64,000 nt of DNA from Bombilactobacillus folatiphilus (GTDB lineage: Bacteria; Bacillota; Bacilli; Lactobacillales; Lactobacillaceae), in the NCBI RefSeq assembly GCF_023380265.1, contig NZ_CP093366.1, positions 1,116,001 through 1,180,000 of the forward strand. Reading direction: 5' to 3'. The number at the start of each line of letters is the position of its first letter. Within the stretch, counting starts at the first letter, position 1. Position numbers and translations under genes: made by a program. Below, piece by piece: positions 27,544 through 36,825 of the stretch. The notes under the pieces were generated by a model. The model did no database searches. It was not told where the DNA came from and saw only the letters and a list, made by a program, of their open reading frames with translations.

Positions 27544-28301
27544 CTTTTATCCCTCCCAACAGCGGCCAAATCCTGCTTTTCTTCATCTTCTGCCAATGAG
27601 TTTTGCGCGATTGAACTTTGCATCTGCTTGGATGAAATTGCGCCGATTCTACCTATAATTGGCAAATCCAAATCATTCTTGATAAAATATTCGTCTTTAA
27701 CTGTGCGATCAGTTAGTTCTAACACTAAACTCAACAGCAGACCAACAATAGTTCCTAAGACCCCACCCAAAACAATCAGCAACATTCTTCGTGGTTGAGC
27801 CGTATGGTGGGGAACTTGTGCCTTAGAAACAATCAAAATTTTATCACCATGAAAATAATGCTTAATTTTAGTTTGAAATACTTTCGTCAACACATTAGCA
27901 ATCATTGAGCTAGCATAGCGGTTAGCATCGGTCACTTTAATCGTCAGCATTAATGAATTCTGCGATTGAACCACTTTTATCGACTTCTTTAATTCGCTAG
28001 CTTTGCGATCCAGTCCTAACTGTTGTAAATCTTGAGCCGAATCTTCTAAAACAATGTCGCTGACGACAAATTCTTTATAGGTGTTCAATAACTGCAAATT
28101 ATTATTAATCTCATCATTGTTTTGAGCAGTTTTAGACGACAATGAAGCGACAACTTGCGTTTGAGCTTGATATTGTGGCTTCAACACTGCAAAAACTAGT
28201 ATCACAGCACCGCCTAATCCCAAAATCAAACAGTATAAAATTGTTTGCCAATGCTTTCTCAACACATGCCACACATTTAGTAAACTGAAAGTTTGTTTCA
28301 T
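27540..28301 (-). CDS. Chain-length regulator / kinase activator (Wzz family, CpsC)
   Basis: A 253-residue Wzz-domain protein with two membrane helices (residues ~20-40 and ~170-195) flanking an extracellular segment. The proline-rich end of the loop (VPHHTAQPRR) precedes the second helix. The cytoplasmic tail would activate the BY-kinase. GAGGTG 9 nt ahead of the ATG at 28301 sets the start. The upstream GTG is within that ribosome site. First gene of the operon. Confidence 0.9.
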   Translation of the reverse strand: MKQTFSLLNVWHVLRKHWQTILYCLILGLGGAVILVFAVLKPQYQAQTQVVASLSSKTAQNNDEINNNLQLLNTYKEFVVSDIVLEDSAQDLQQLGLDRKASELKKSIKVVQSQNSLMLTIKVTDANRYASSMIANVLTKVFQTKIKHYFHGDKILIVSKAQVPHHTAQPRRMLLIVLGGVLGTIVGLLLSLVLELTDRTVKDEYFIKNDLDLPIIGRIGAISSKQMQSSIAQNSLAEDEEKQDLAAVGRDKR

Positions 28302-28365
28302 AATAATATTCACCTCAATTTTTCAAACATATTGAAACTAAATATAAATACATCCATTCAAATTA

Positions 28366-28377
28366 ACTAATATTAGT
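28366..28377. repeat. Palindrome in the EPS operon leader
   Basis: Perfect 12-bp palindrome ACTAATATTAGT, about 40 nt into the predicted leader. A second inverted repeat, TTTCAA-N5-TTGAAA, is at 28321-28337, just ahead of the ribosome site. Either could be an operator. Neither matches a binding site I can name. Confidence 0.45.
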
Positions 28378-28423
28378 CTTAATATAATAAAAAGCAAAAT
28401 TATTTTTATGAGAAATCACTTTT

Positions 28424-28452
28424 ATTATATTCTAAATAAATATATTTGTAAA
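28424..28452 (-). promoter_or_regulatory. Promoter of the polysaccharide operon
   Basis: Minus strand TTTACA (28447-28452), a 17-nt spacer and TATAAT (28424-28429). It gives a ~115-nt AT-rich leader before the Wzz-family gene. No other strong promoter was seen in the operon down to 18784. Confidence 0.75.
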
Positions 28453-28491
28453 TGATTTGAACTTATAAATTCCAAATAGTTTCTTGTAAAC

Positions 28492-28520
28492 AAAAAAACT
28501 TGGAACATTTCTCCAAGTTT
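28492..28520 (-). terminator. Terminator of trmL-DUF1149 unit
   Basis: Stem ACTTGGA / TCCAAGT with loop GAAATGT on the minus strand, followed by seven T. It isolates the EPS operon from the upstream genes. Confidence 0.88.
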
Positions 28521-28531
28521 TAAATCATATT

Positions 28532-28933
28532 TTATTGCAACTCACCATCACCAAACTCAGCCTGAAAATCTAACTGATAGCCATGATCCAAAGTCAACGC
28601 CGTAACTTGATAAGTAATGATTTGAATTTGCTCAATCAGGGGTTGGGATAACTGTTCCACAATATCACCGCTTAAATCTTTAATTTCACCATCAAAGTCA
28701 ACTAGCTGAATTACTTGGCCCAGTAAACCAGAAATTTCAAATGGCGCCTGCTCCGGATGAATATCAAACGGAATCAAAATCTGAACCATTTGTCCAGCAT
28801 CGGAATTTTCGGCAGCAGCATCGTCTTGATATTCTTGGATTTGCACTTGAATATCCGTTTTTGCTGCCGTAGTCGGCTCCACTAAGTCATAATGATAACC
28901 TTGAACCACTAACGGTCCCTTATTTACTTGCAT
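28532..28933 (-). CDS. DUF1149 family protein
   Basis: A ~133-residue cytoplasmic protein of the DUF1149 family, common in Lactobacillales and related in fold to SecB. Family-like blocks: VQGYHYDLVEP near the start and VQILIPFDIHPEQAPFEISG. AAGGAG 6 nt ahead sets the ATG at 28933. The longer open frame would run into trmL. Its function is unknown; a chaperone-like role is only a structural suggestion. Confidence 0.8.
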   Translation of the reverse strand: MQVNKGPLVVQGYHYDLVEPTTAAKTDIQVQIQEYQDDAAAENSDAGQMVQILIPFDIHPEQAPFEISGLLGQVIQLVDFDGEIKDLSGDIVEQLSQPLIEQIQIITYQVTALTLDHGYQLDFQAEFGDGELQ

Positions 28934-28943
28934 AACTTTCTCC

Positions 28944-29453
28944 TTAATGTAATTTGTCGTGCTCATAGCGATGCGTGAGTTCTAAGCCTTCAAAATGTTG
29001 TTGTCGAACAGCTTCATAAATTACTAACGCGCAACTATTAGATAAATTCAAAGCCCGAATATTATTACTCATTGGAATTCGCAAACACTTGTCTTGATTT
29101 TCACGCATAAATTGTTCTGGCAAGCCCGTCGTTTCCTTACCAAATAAAAAGTAATAATCCTTTTTAGTGTCTGAATAATCAATATCACTATAAATTTTAT
29201 CAGAGAATTTACTAACTAAATATAATTGCTGTAAGTCAGGAATACTACTCAAAAAATCCGCCAAATCATCGTGAATGACTAACTGTAATTTATCCCAATA
29301 ATCTAAGCCCGCACGTTTCATGTGCTTGTTATCCAAACTAAACCCAAGTGGCCGAATTAAATGTAAGACGGTATTCGTACCAACGCAAGTCCGCGCAATA
29401 TTACCTGTATTAGCAGGCATCAACGGTTCAAACAATGCAATATGATTGGTCAT
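28944..29453 (-). CDS. trmL: tRNA (cytidine(34)-2'-O)-methyltransferase
   Basis: SPOUT-fold methyltransferase (~169 aa from the ATG at 29453) modifying the wobble ribose of tRNA-Leu. Marks: HIALFEPLMPANTGNIARTC, LHLIRPLGF, FLFGKETTGLPE and IPMSNNIRALNLSNSCALV, the SAM knot. The frame is open to 29516, but the conserved N-terminus starts at MTNHIALFEP. An in-frame ATG at 29471 is an alternative. Confidence 0.93.
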   Translation of the reverse strand: MTNHIALFEPLMPANTGNIARTCVGTNTVLHLIRPLGFSLDNKHMKRAGLDYWDKLQLVIHDDLADFLSSIPDLQQLYLVSKFSDKIYSDIDYSDTKKDYYFLFGKETTGLPEQFMRENQDKCLRIPMSNNIRALNLSNSCALVIYEAVRQQHFEGLELTHRYEHDKLH

Positions 29454-29543
29454 AAGTTGCTCTTCTTTCATTGATAAATTATATAAAAAAACGCATCCCC
29501 TCGGCATATGCAGCAAGAAGATACGTTAATCGCGTCTATTTAA

Positions 29544-29578
29544 TTTTCTTTATTAAATTTATAATTTGATAAAGAAAA
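29544..29578. repeat. Inverted repeat between trmL and guaC
   Basis: TTTTCTTTAT (29544-29553) and ATAAAGAAAA (29569-29578) form a perfect 10-bp stem with a 15-nt loop in the divergent spacer. A second small hairpin CAAGCT/AGCTTG lies at 29628-29645, overlapping a possible -35 (TTGACT) of guaC. Roles unknown. Confidence 0.4.
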
Positions 29579-29677
29579 CTAATCTAAGTCCACAGTCAGG
29601 TATTATACAACGTCCGCTTTGTTAGTACAAGCTCTTTTTAGCTTGACTTATCATTTTATTACCATTAAATTAAGCAT

Positions 29678-29722
29678 ATATCGAACTTTAATTATTTATA
29701 AAGACTATATAGTTCGTAAATA
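29678..29722 (+). promoter_or_regulatory. Candidate PurR operator (two inverted PurBox-like sites) before guaC
   Basis: TATCGAACTTT (CGAAC at 29682-29686) and AGTTCGTAAAT (GTTCG at 29712-29716) are inverted, with 25 nt between the cores. The second, read in reverse, differs from the AWWWCCGAACWWT consensus at one base, the first at two. A possible promoter (TTGACT 29643-29648, TAAATT 29666-29671) lies just upstream. Confidence 0.5.
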
Positions 29723-29747
29723 ACTCATTAAACGAGGTTGTTCAACA

Positions 29748-30728
29748 TTGGCAAAAATTCCAGTATTTGATTTCGATGAAGTCCAATTAATTCCACAAAA
29801 ATGTATTTTACAGCATCGTAGCGACGCTGACACTTCCGTCCGCTTGGGCGATCACACCTTTAAAATCCCCGTGATTCCCGCCAACATGTCTAGTATAATT
29901 GACGAACAATTAGCTATTTGGCTGGCTCGCCGCAATTATTTTTATATTATGCATCGCTTCAAGCCTGAGCAACGCTTTGATTTTGTTAAAATGATGCACC
30001 AAAAACAGCTCCTTTCTTCCATTAGTCTTGGAATTCAACCTGAAGATTATCAATTAGTTCAACAACTCGCAACAGCGCAACTGACGCCTGACTATCTGAC
30101 GATTGATATTGCCCATGGCTACGCCGACAGCGTAAAAGATTTAATAGGTTATATTAAAAAAATGCTGCCGCATAGTTTTATCATTGCAGGAAATGTGGCC
30201 ACACCTGAGGCAGTCACATTTTTAGAAGAAGCTGGCGCCGATGCTACTAAAGTAGGTGTGGGTCCTGGTAGAGCTTGCATTACTAAACTCAAAACAGGTT
30301 TTGGAACAGCAGGCTGGCAGCTAGCCGCCATTAATTATTGTGCACAAACATCTAAAAAGCCCATCATCGCTGACGGCGGTATTCGTAACAACGGTGATAT
30401 TGCCAAAGCAATTCGTTTTGGAGCTACGATGGTGATGATCGGTTCTTTATTAGCGGGTCACGATGAAAATCCGGGTGAAATCATCAAAAAAAATCATCAG
30501 AAATTTAAGATTTATTATGGCTCCGCCTCACAAATGCAAAAAAAGCAGCACAAAAATATTGAAGGTAAAAAAGTTATTCTCCCTTATCGTGGTTCAATTC
30601 ACGATACGCTCCAAGAAATGCAGGAAGATCTCCAATCTGCTATTTCCTATGCAGGTGGTAATTGCTTACAAGATTTAACCAAAGTTGATTATATTTTAGT
30701 AAATAATTCTATTTATAATGGTGATTAA
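29748..30728 (+). CDS. guaC: GMP reductase
   Basis: Converts GMP to IMP with NADPH, returning guanine nucleotides to the purine pool. The 326-residue barrel has [13 protein letters not shown] at the N-terminus, the catalytic loop [19 protein letters not shown] with its Cys, and [20 protein letters not shown]. The CBS pair of IMP dehydrogenase is absent, which separates it from guaB. It starts at TTG with GAGG 10 nt ahead. PurBox-like sites upstream suggest purine control. Confidence 0.96.
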   Translation: MAKIPVFDFDEVQLIPQKCILQHRSDADTSVRLGDHTFKIPVIPANMSSIIDEQLAIWLARRNYFYIMHRFKPEQRFDFVKMMHQKQLLSSISLGIQPEDYQLVQQLATAQLTPDYLTIDIAHGYADSVKDLIGYIKKMLPHSFIIAGNVATPEAVTFLEEAGADATKVGVGPGRACITKLKTGFGTAGWQLAAINYCAQTSKKPIIADGGIRNNGDIAKAIRFGATMVMIGSLLAGHDENPGEIIKKNHQKFKIYYGSASQMQKKQHKNIEGKKVILPYRGSIHDTLQEMQEDLQSAISYAGGNCLQDLTKVDYILVNNSIYNGD

Positions 30729-30732
30729 TCGT

Positions 30733-30768
30733 AAAAATAGCTTACCTTTAAGGGTAAGCTATTATTTT
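30733..30768. terminator. Bidirectional terminator between guaC and the AI-2E permease gene
   Basis: Perfect 9-bp stem TAGCTTACC / GGTAAGCTA, loop TTTAAG, with TTATTTT on the plus side and TTTTT on the minus side. Confidence 0.9.
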
Positions 30769-30769
30769 G

Positions 30770-31930
30770 CTACGTTTTTGATTGATCTTCCGACCTATCC
30801 AAGCGTTTCTCTTGATACCAATTAGAATTAGCTTGAAACCAGGAAAATGTTTTAGTAAATAAGATTTTTAAAATGGCGTAGCTGGGAATTCCTCCAATTA
30901 CCCCTATTAAACCAAACATTCCACCTGACACTAATAAAACAAAAATCGTCGTCACTGGATGCATATTCATTTTATTGCCTACAACTAAGGGTGAGACGAC
31001 TCTTGTTTCAATAGTCTGCTCAATTACAAAAATGATAATCACAATAAAAATCATATGATGCCCTGATAATAAAGCCAAAATAATAGCTGGCAATAAACCA
31101 ATGGCCGAGCCAACATATGGAATCAAATTGCAAATTCCTGCAAAAATTCCTAACAAGGCACCATAAGGTAAGCCTGCAATCAGATAACCAATGGAAAACA
31201 TGATTGCCACCCAAAAGGCTACCGTCAACTGCCCACGAATATATGAACTCAAAGCAGCATTAATCTCACTCAATGTTTGTGAAGTTGCAGCTTTGAGACG
31301 ATCAGGTATAAATTGCAAAATACTTGGCTTGATTTTTTGTTCATCTTTTAATAAGAAGAACAAAATAAATGGCGCTGTCAAAATAATCATCACAGTATTA
31401 GAAACAATACTAATTGCTGAGGTAAAGTTGCTCCAAGCAATGTTCACCGTACCACCGATGCTATGCATAAACGATTGCGAAATCTTATTCCAAGACAGAT
31501 TGTCTTGGATATGCAACCTACGTAAATGGGGTTCACGTGCCAAATCATTAACTGCTTGCTGCAACATATGCCAATAATGCGGTAAATTCTTAATTAAAGA
31601 CGCAGTCTGACTCTGAATGATCGGAATTAGAGTCAAAACAGCCCATAATACAATTAAGATAATGACTAAAAATACTAACGAAATTGCCAATAAGCGCTTA
31701 AAATGAAGCTTATTTTCTAATAAGTTAATCAACGGTTTAATTAAGTAATACATGATTGCCGCCACAATCAAAGGGGGACAAATAATGCCCAAAATTTGCC
31801 ATAAAGGACGGAAAACATAACTAATTTTAGCAAACACAGCAATGATCAAAAATGTCAATAGAATATTCAACAAGACGACCGTAAATTTATTATTCAAAAA
31901 CCATTTTGTAAACCACGTTCTTTGCTTCAT
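30770..31930 (-). CDS. AI-2E family transporter (YdbI/PerM type)
   Basis: A 386-residue permease of the AI-2 exporter/PerM family, eight hydrophobic helices. The family block PLVVGNKMNMHPVTTIFVLL and the preceding IEQTIETRVVSPL are clear. Proteins of this family export varied solutes (autoinducer-2, Na+/H+ antiport in some), so the substrate is open. GAGG 5 nt ahead of the ATG at 31930 sets the start, 1 bp after the stop of the GutA-like gene. Confidence 0.9.
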   Translation of the reverse strand: MKQRTWFTKWFLNNKFTVVLLNILLTFLIIAVFAKISYVFRPLWQILGIICPPLIVAAIMYYLIKPLINLLENKLHFKRLLAISLVFLVIILIVLWAVLTLIPIIQSQTASLIKNLPHYWHMLQQAVNDLAREPHLRRLHIQDNLSWNKISQSFMHSIGGTVNIAWSNFTSAISIVSNTVMIILTAPFILFFLLKDEQKIKPSILQFIPDRLKAATSQTLSEINAALSSYIRGQLTVAFWVAIMFSIGYLIAGLPYGALLGIFAGICNLIPYVGSAIGLLPAIILALLSGHHMIFIVIIIFVIEQTIETRVVSPLVVGNKMNMHPVTTIFVLLVSGGMFGLIGVIGGIPSYAILKILFTKTFSWFQANSNWYQEKRLDRSEDQSKT

Positions 31931-31931
31931 T

Positions 31932-32300
31932 TTAACCTCGTTGTTGATATTGAATTTCAGAACCAATTTGGATTTTTGGTACAACGCCATCTAAATAAAC
32001 ACCATTGATAGGCAATGAATCTGGTCGTTGTGTAAAATAAAGTACCGTATGCCCTAAAGTTTGTAATTGTTGATTAACTTGTTCGCCAAGCGCCTGAATC
32101 AGATAACTTTGTCCATCGATCACAATCTGATCACCCATTTTAAGTGCAAACTCTTGTTTTTGAGCAGCGGTCAATTCTTGAATCACCGAAACCGTCCGCA
32201 AATCATCAGTCACTTCTTCGTCAAACAAAATCAAAAAATCATCATCTGCCAACAAAGCATCTTTGCCAATTGCCGTAATCTTTACTTGAATATCAGTCAA
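31932..32300 (-). CDS. Orphan PTS glucitol/sorbitol IIA-like protein
   Basis: A 122-residue protein of the SrlB/GutA family: GKDALLADDDFLILFDEE, DQIVIDGQSYLIQALGEQ and LGHTVLYF match the IIA-Gut pattern. No IIB or IIC genes lie nearby. The conserved I-H of E. coli GutA (FIHCHGE) reads I-Q here (VIQELTA), so the usual phosphorylation histidine seems lost. TTG at 32300 lies 6 nt after AGGTG. It is coupled to the AI-2E permease gene and may serve that protein. Confidence 0.8.
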   Translation of the reverse strand: MTDIQVKITAIGKDALLADDDFLILFDEEVTDDLRTVSVIQELTAAQKQEFALKMGDQIVIDGQSYLIQALGEQVNQQLQTLGHTVLYFTQRPDSLPINGVYLDGVVPKIQIGSEIQYQQRG

Positions 32301-32400
32301 ATTTTTCACCTGTTTTTATATTTATCTTAGCAAATTAATGCAATACTATCAGCAATTTTGAATAAGTTGTTATAAAATGTTTTTCAAGGAGGTTTTCTTC

Positions 32401-33423
32401 ATGAAAGAAAAATTATTAATTGGCGGTTATACTCGCCAAACGAGTCAGGGAATTTATCAAATGCTTTTTGATACCCAATCGACAACTATTTCTAACATCA
32501 AACTAGCTGTGCCATTACAAGGTCCCACTTATTTTGCAGTTTCTAACGATGATGTTTTGTATTCCATCATTCAAGATGGTGAACAAGGTGGAATTGCTGC
32601 ATACGATATCAACGCCGATTTTCAATTCTTAGGCAGCGCCTTACAACCTAAAGATTCACCCGCTTATGTCGAAATTGCAGAACAAAAGCAATTAGTCTTT
32701 TCTGCAAATTTTCATACGGGTATTGTCACCATTCACAAAATTAATCCTGACAAAACTTTGACAATTACTGACCAAATCCAATTAACCGGTCATAGTGTGA
32801 AAGCTGAACAAGAGGCTTCTCACCCGCATATGGCTCATTTAGCACCCGACGATCAATTGATTGTATGTGATTATGGTACTGACAAAATCTCCACTTATCA
32901 ACTAAACGATGACGGTCAAGCTCATTTACAGGCTGAATTTCAAGCACCAGCTGGTAGTGCGCCGCGTCATCTTGTATTCAACCCGCAAAATCCGCAATTG
33001 GCTTATTGTATCTGCGAATTGAGCTCCCAAGTTCTCGTTTTGAATTATCTCAACGGTCAATTTAGTTTAGTTCAAGCCTACAATTTATTACCAGCAAATT
33101 ATTTAGGTGAAAATACTGCCGCTGCAATTCGCATCAGTGCTGACGGTCAGTATTTATATACGTCTAACCGTGGTCATAATTCAATTGTTTCCTTTAGAAT
33201 TGCTGCTGATGGCCAAAAATTGGAACATCTGCAAACGATCAAAACTCAGGGTGATTTTCCTCGTGATTTTTCACTAGATCCGAGTGGTCAATTTATTCTC
33301 GTTCCACATCAAAAATCAAATGATGTCTCCATTTTGCGGCGTAACTTAGATTCTGGGCAATTGACATTTGTCAATAACGAAGCCACTGTTCCGGAAGGAA
33401 CCTGTCTCAAATTTTTTAAATAG
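32401..33423 (+). CDS. Lactonase family beta-propeller (6-phosphogluconolactonase type)
   Basis: A 340-residue seven-bladed propeller of the Pgl/YkgB family, hydrolysing 6-phosphogluconolactone in the oxidative pentose phosphate route, or a related lactone. Family marks: LIGGYTRQTSQGIY, SHPHMAHLAPDD, GSAPRHLVFNP, RGHNSIVSF and QGDFPRDFSLDPSG. AAGGAGG 8 nt before the ATG at 32401 fixes the start. A TG-extended -10 (TATAAA) lies upstream. It is followed by uppP after 30 bp. Confidence 0.88.
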   Translation: MKEKLLIGGYTRQTSQGIYQMLFDTQSTTISNIKLAVPLQGPTYFAVSNDDVLYSIIQDGEQGGIAAYDINADFQFLGSALQPKDSPAYVEIAEQKQLVFSANFHTGIVTIHKINPDKTLTITDQIQLTGHSVKAEQEASHPHMAHLAPDDQLIVCDYGTDKISTYQLNDDGQAHLQAEFQAPAGSAPRHLVFNPQNPQLAYCICELSSQVLVLNYLNGQFSLVQAYNLLPANYLGENTAAAIRISADGQYLYTSNRGHNSIVSFRIAADGQKLEHLQTIKTQGDFPRDFSLDPSGQFILVPHQKSNDVSILRRNLDSGQLTFVNNEATVPEGTCLKFFK

Positions 33424-33453
33424 GCCATTAGGGCTGAGAAAATGAGGAATTAA

Positions 33454-34281
33454 ATGTTAAACATTCTAAAGGCAATTATTCTGGGTATTATCGAAGGTAT
33501 CACCGAATTCTTACCCATTAGCTCAACTGGTCACTTGTATTTAGCGAACGAATTCGTTAAGTTGCAAGAATCACAAGCTTTCATTAATATGTTTATGGTC
33601 GTCATTCAATTAGGAGCTATTCTAGCAGTCGTTATCATCTATTTTCACAAATTAAATCCTTTTTCTCCTACAAAATCAACTTCTCAAAAAAGAGAAACCT
33701 GGTCTTTATGGTGGAAAGTCTTATTGGCTTGCATACCTTCAATTATTGTAGGACTGCCTTTGAATGATTTTATGGATCAACATTTCAATACTTGGCAAGT
33801 TATTTCAGCTACCTTGTTGATTTACGGTATTTTATTCATTTTAATTGAAAATTGGAATAAAAAACGACAACCCAAGCTCTCTCAACTCAACAAGTTGCCT
33901 TATTCGTTTGCTCTTGCCATCGGTGTTTTTCAAATTTTATCGCTAGTACCCGGAACTTCCCGTTCAGGTGCAACGATTTTGGGAGCTATTTTGATTGGTG
34001 CTTCACGCTTTGTAGCCACTGAATTTTCTTTCTTTCTGGCTATTCCAACCATGGTTGGCGCCAGTGGTTTAAAGTTAGTTAAATATTTCATTCATGGTAA
34101 TACTTTTACCGGAATGCAAATTACTATTTTACTAGTTGGAACCTTTGTATCTTTTCTTGTGGCATATCTGTCCATCAAGTTCTTATTGGATTACATTAAG
34201 AAAAATGATTTCAAAGCCTTTGGATGGTATCGAATTATTTTAGCCATCATCGTTATTGGTTACTTTGGCTTTCTCAAATAA
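33454..34281 (+). CDS. uppP: Undecaprenyl-diphosphatase (UppP/BacA)
   Basis: Recycles undecaprenyl pyrophosphate to the monophosphate carrier used by peptidoglycan, teichoic acid and EPS synthesis, and gives bacitracin resistance. 275 aa, about eight helices. Catalytic blocks [20 protein letters not shown] and [15 protein letters not shown] are intact. Probably cotranscribed with the lactonase gene. Ends at a shared terminator. Confidence 0.97.
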   Translation: MLNILKAIILGIIEGITEFLPISSTGHLYLANEFVKLQESQAFINMFMVVIQLGAILAVVIIYFHKLNPFSPTKSTSQKRETWSLWWKVLLACIPSIIVGLPLNDFMDQHFNTWQVISATLLIYGILFILIENWNKKRQPKLSQLNKLPYSFALAIGVFQILSLVPGTSRSGATILGAILIGASRFVATEFSFFLAIPTMVGASGLKLVKYFIHGNTFTGMQITILLVGTFVSFLVAYLSIKFLLDYIKKNDFKAFGWYRIILAIIVIGYFGFLK

Positions 34282-34323
34282 AAAAAGCTTTCCGTTACTT
34301 ATTCAGTAGCAGAAAGCTTTTTT
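34280..34323. terminator. Bidirectional terminator between uppP and the RluA-family gene
   Basis: Long stem AAAAAAGCTTTC / GAAAGCTTTTTT with an inner ACT/AGT pair. T-runs on both sides. The stem overlaps the last codons of the pseudouridine synthase gene on the minus strand. Confidence 0.88.
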
Positions 34324-35195
34324 GATACAATCATTTGTAAATCTGGTGCCAGCGGTGCTTTAACCGTTAATGTCTGATCTTGGATAGGATCAAAGAACCG
34401 AAACCGACAACAATGTAACGCTTGACGCTGAATCAAGTCCGTTGCCCCACCATAGGCTTGGTCTCCCAATAAGGGATGTCCTAAAGCTGCAAAGTGTACC
34501 CGAATTTGATGCGTCCGACCCGTAATCAATTGCACTCGAACTTGAGCAAAATTATCAAATTGTTGCACGACTTGATATTTGGTCCACGCAAATTTACCAT
34601 TAGCATCAACACAACGCAAGTTATGATTATGCGGATCAACACCAATAGCTAACTTAATCTCGCCTTGTTGCTTTGCAAAATTGCCTTCTAATAAGGCCAA
34701 ATATTCTTTGGCAATACTTTGTGTTCGAAACTGCTGATCAATTAAATGATGAGCGTAAGCATTCTTAGCAAAAGTCAAAATTCCTGAAGTATCTCGATCC
34801 AAGCGTGAAACCAGATGAATAACATCATTCAACTGCGCGTTTTGCAAATAGGCTTTCACTAAATTAGCCATCGTCGGACTATTTAGGCCCTTCGCGGGCA
34901 ATGAAGCAATTCCTGCGGGTTTATTCACAAACAAATAATTATCATCTTCATACAACACGTCTAATGTACCCTGTTGAGGTAAGATTTGATCCGAACCTTG
35001 TTCTTGAGGCAAAGTAACAATAATCTCATCATTTGGTCGCAACTGATAATTCCAATAACGCCGCTTATGATTAACATAAACATGCCCATTGTGATACTGC
35101 AATTGCTTTAGCTGCGTTTTTGAAAAACCTTGCTGGCACAAAAACTGGCGTAAATTCTGACTAATCAAACTTCGTTTAATAAAGTGATAATTCAT
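34299..35195 (-). CDS. RluA/RluD-family pseudouridine synthase
   Basis: A ~298-residue RNA pseudouridine synthase: an S4-like N-terminal region, then [20 protein letters not shown] with the catalytic Asp, [23 protein letters not shown] and QALHC. It corresponds to YjbO of B. subtilis, in the same order after relQ and nadK. ATG at 35195 overlaps the nadK stop as ATGA. The target uridine is not known. Confidence 0.92.
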   Translation of the reverse strand: [298 protein letters not shown]

Positions 35196-35992
35196 CGGGT
35201 ACCGTCCGTTAAAAAGGCTCCGCGTACTCGTTGCCAAAAATTTTTCGGGCGAAAATTAGCCAAATGAATTTTTTCGGCGGCAATTTGGTACTCGGCTTTG
35301 ACAATTTTATTTTTATCATAAGCCAAATTATCAGCAGTCATCACATAATCAGAAGCTGTTTGAGGCACAACTGTTACAAGCTGTCCTTTCGGTAAAATCA
35401 ACGGTGAATTAACGGTTCGATAAACTCGATTATTAATTGGCGCCACTTCATTAAATTGCATCACTTCCAGAGTCGGATCAATAATCGCTCCCCCAATAGA
35501 TTTGGCATAAGCCGTTGACCCTGTTGGAGTTGATACACTGATTCCGTCCCCTCGAAAACGTTCAAAAAATTGACCATCAATCAAAATATCAGCCCGCATC
35601 GTTTGAAAAACCCGTTTTAATTGTGATTCATTCAATGATAATAATTTTTTTTGTTGACCATTAGCGTAGGTAATTTTTACACTCAACAAGGGAAAATCAA
35701 TCGTCGTCTGTTGTCCTGACAAAATACCATTCACCAACTCATCAATTTCCGAATCTTGCCAATCCGTATAAAACCCTAAATGTCCTGTATGAATGCCAAC
35801 AAAACGGAGATTTTGTAATTGATCACTGAATTGATGAAACGTACTTAAAAAAGTCCCATCGCCGCCCACAGTAATCACTAAATCAGGCTTTTGAGAAGTA
35901 ATAATCACGCCTGCGGCACTTAGTTTTTGATTCAATTGTTGGGCCACACTCCGCGATAAATCTTTAAAATTATTATGAATCCACACCCTCAT
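35192..35992 (-). CDS. nadK: NAD kinase
   Basis: Makes NADP from NAD (266 aa). VITVGGDGTFLSTFHQF is the GGDGT catalytic loop, followed by GIHTGHLGFYTDW, FRGDGISVSTPTGSTAYAKS and the NE/D block LLSLNESQLK. AAGGAG 10 nt ahead sets the ATG at 35992. The open frame extends further only inside relQ. Overlaps the end of relQ by 20 bp. Confidence 0.96.
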   Translation of the reverse strand: MRVWIHNNFKDLSRSVAQQLNQKLSAAGVIITSQKPDLVITVGGDGTFLSTFHQFSDQLQNLRFVGIHTGHLGFYTDWQDSEIDELVNGILSGQQTTIDFPLLSVKITYANGQQKKLLSLNESQLKRVFQTMRADILIDGQFFERFRGDGISVSTPTGSTAYAKSIGGAIIDPTLEVMQFNEVAPINNRVYRTVNSPLILPKGQLVTVVPQTASDYVMTADNLAYDKNKIVKAEYQIAAEKIHLANFRPKNFWQRVRGAFLTDGTR

Positions 35993-36647
35993 GCGGCTGA
36001 TTCTCCTTTGGATATTTGATATCACCAATTTTTTGATCAGAGAAGTATTTTTGAGCATCCTGAATTTCTTCACGAATTTTAGACATTTCCTCGTCTAACA
36101 TAAATGAAGCTTCTGCGGCACGCTTTAGCCGTGAATTAATGTCATCCGGAAAATCACCCTGATACTTATAATTAAGAGAATGCTCAATTGTTGACCAAAA
36201 ATTCATTGCTAAAGTTCGAATTTGAATTTCCGCCAAAATATCTTTGACGCCATTAGCCAACTGGACTGGATAACGTAAAACGACATGATAAGAACGATAA
36301 CCGCTCGGCTTACTGGTTGTCACATAATCACGTTCTTCCACAACTGACAAATCTGTGCGACTATGCAAAATATCAACGACTTGATAAATATCTTCAACAA
36401 ACTGACACTGAATTCGTAAGCCAGCAATGTCTTGCATGTCTTGTTCTAACAATTCTTCTGAAATGTAACGACGACGCATTTTTTCTTGAATACTTTCAAT
36501 GGATTTAACACGTCCAGTTACGTATTCAATAGGTGAATGCTCTCCTGCATCCAAAAACTCTTTGCGCATGCTACGTAATTTGATTTTTAACTCATCAACA
36601 GCTTGCTCATAAGGTAGTAAGAAAGTTTTCCAATTTCGCTCACTCAT
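35973..36647 (-). CDS. relQ: Small alarmone synthetase RelQ
   Basis: A single-domain (p)ppGpp synthetase of 224 aa without hydrolase or regulatory domains. Synthetase blocks: VTGRVKSIESIQEKMRRR, DIAGLRIQCQFVEDIY, KPSGYRSYHVVLRYP and LAEIQIRTLAMNFWSTIEH. The C-terminal helices support tetramer formation as in B. subtilis YjbM. First gene of the relQ-nadK-rluD unit. Confidence 0.95.
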   Translation of the reverse strand: MSERNWKTFLLPYEQAVDELKIKLRSMRKEFLDAGEHSPIEYVTGRVKSIESIQEKMRRRYISEELLEQDMQDIAGLRIQCQFVEDIYQVVDILHSRTDLSVVEERDYVTTSKPSGYRSYHVVLRYPVQLANGVKDILAEIQIRTLAMNFWSTIEHSLNYKYQGDFPDDINSRLKRAAEASFMLDEEMSKIREEIQDAQKYFSDQKIGDIKYPKENQPHEGVDS

Positions 36648-36825
36648 TTAATCACCTCGCCAAATTAACTATAACATATCCGGTTTTGAAAATTATTTTG
36701 AAAACTTTTTACTAATTTTGTAAAAATAAGAGCTTACTATTTGAAAATAATTGAGGATCTGGTATCTTATTTTATATACGTTTTAAATATGGGGAATATT
36801 TAGGGAATTAAGGAGGAATCGTTTC

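Noticed and set aside
32300..32343. TTGCAT-17-TATAAA as promoter of the GutA-like gene
   Set aside because: The predicted transcription start would fall inside the ribosome site, so the real promoter is probably elsewhere.
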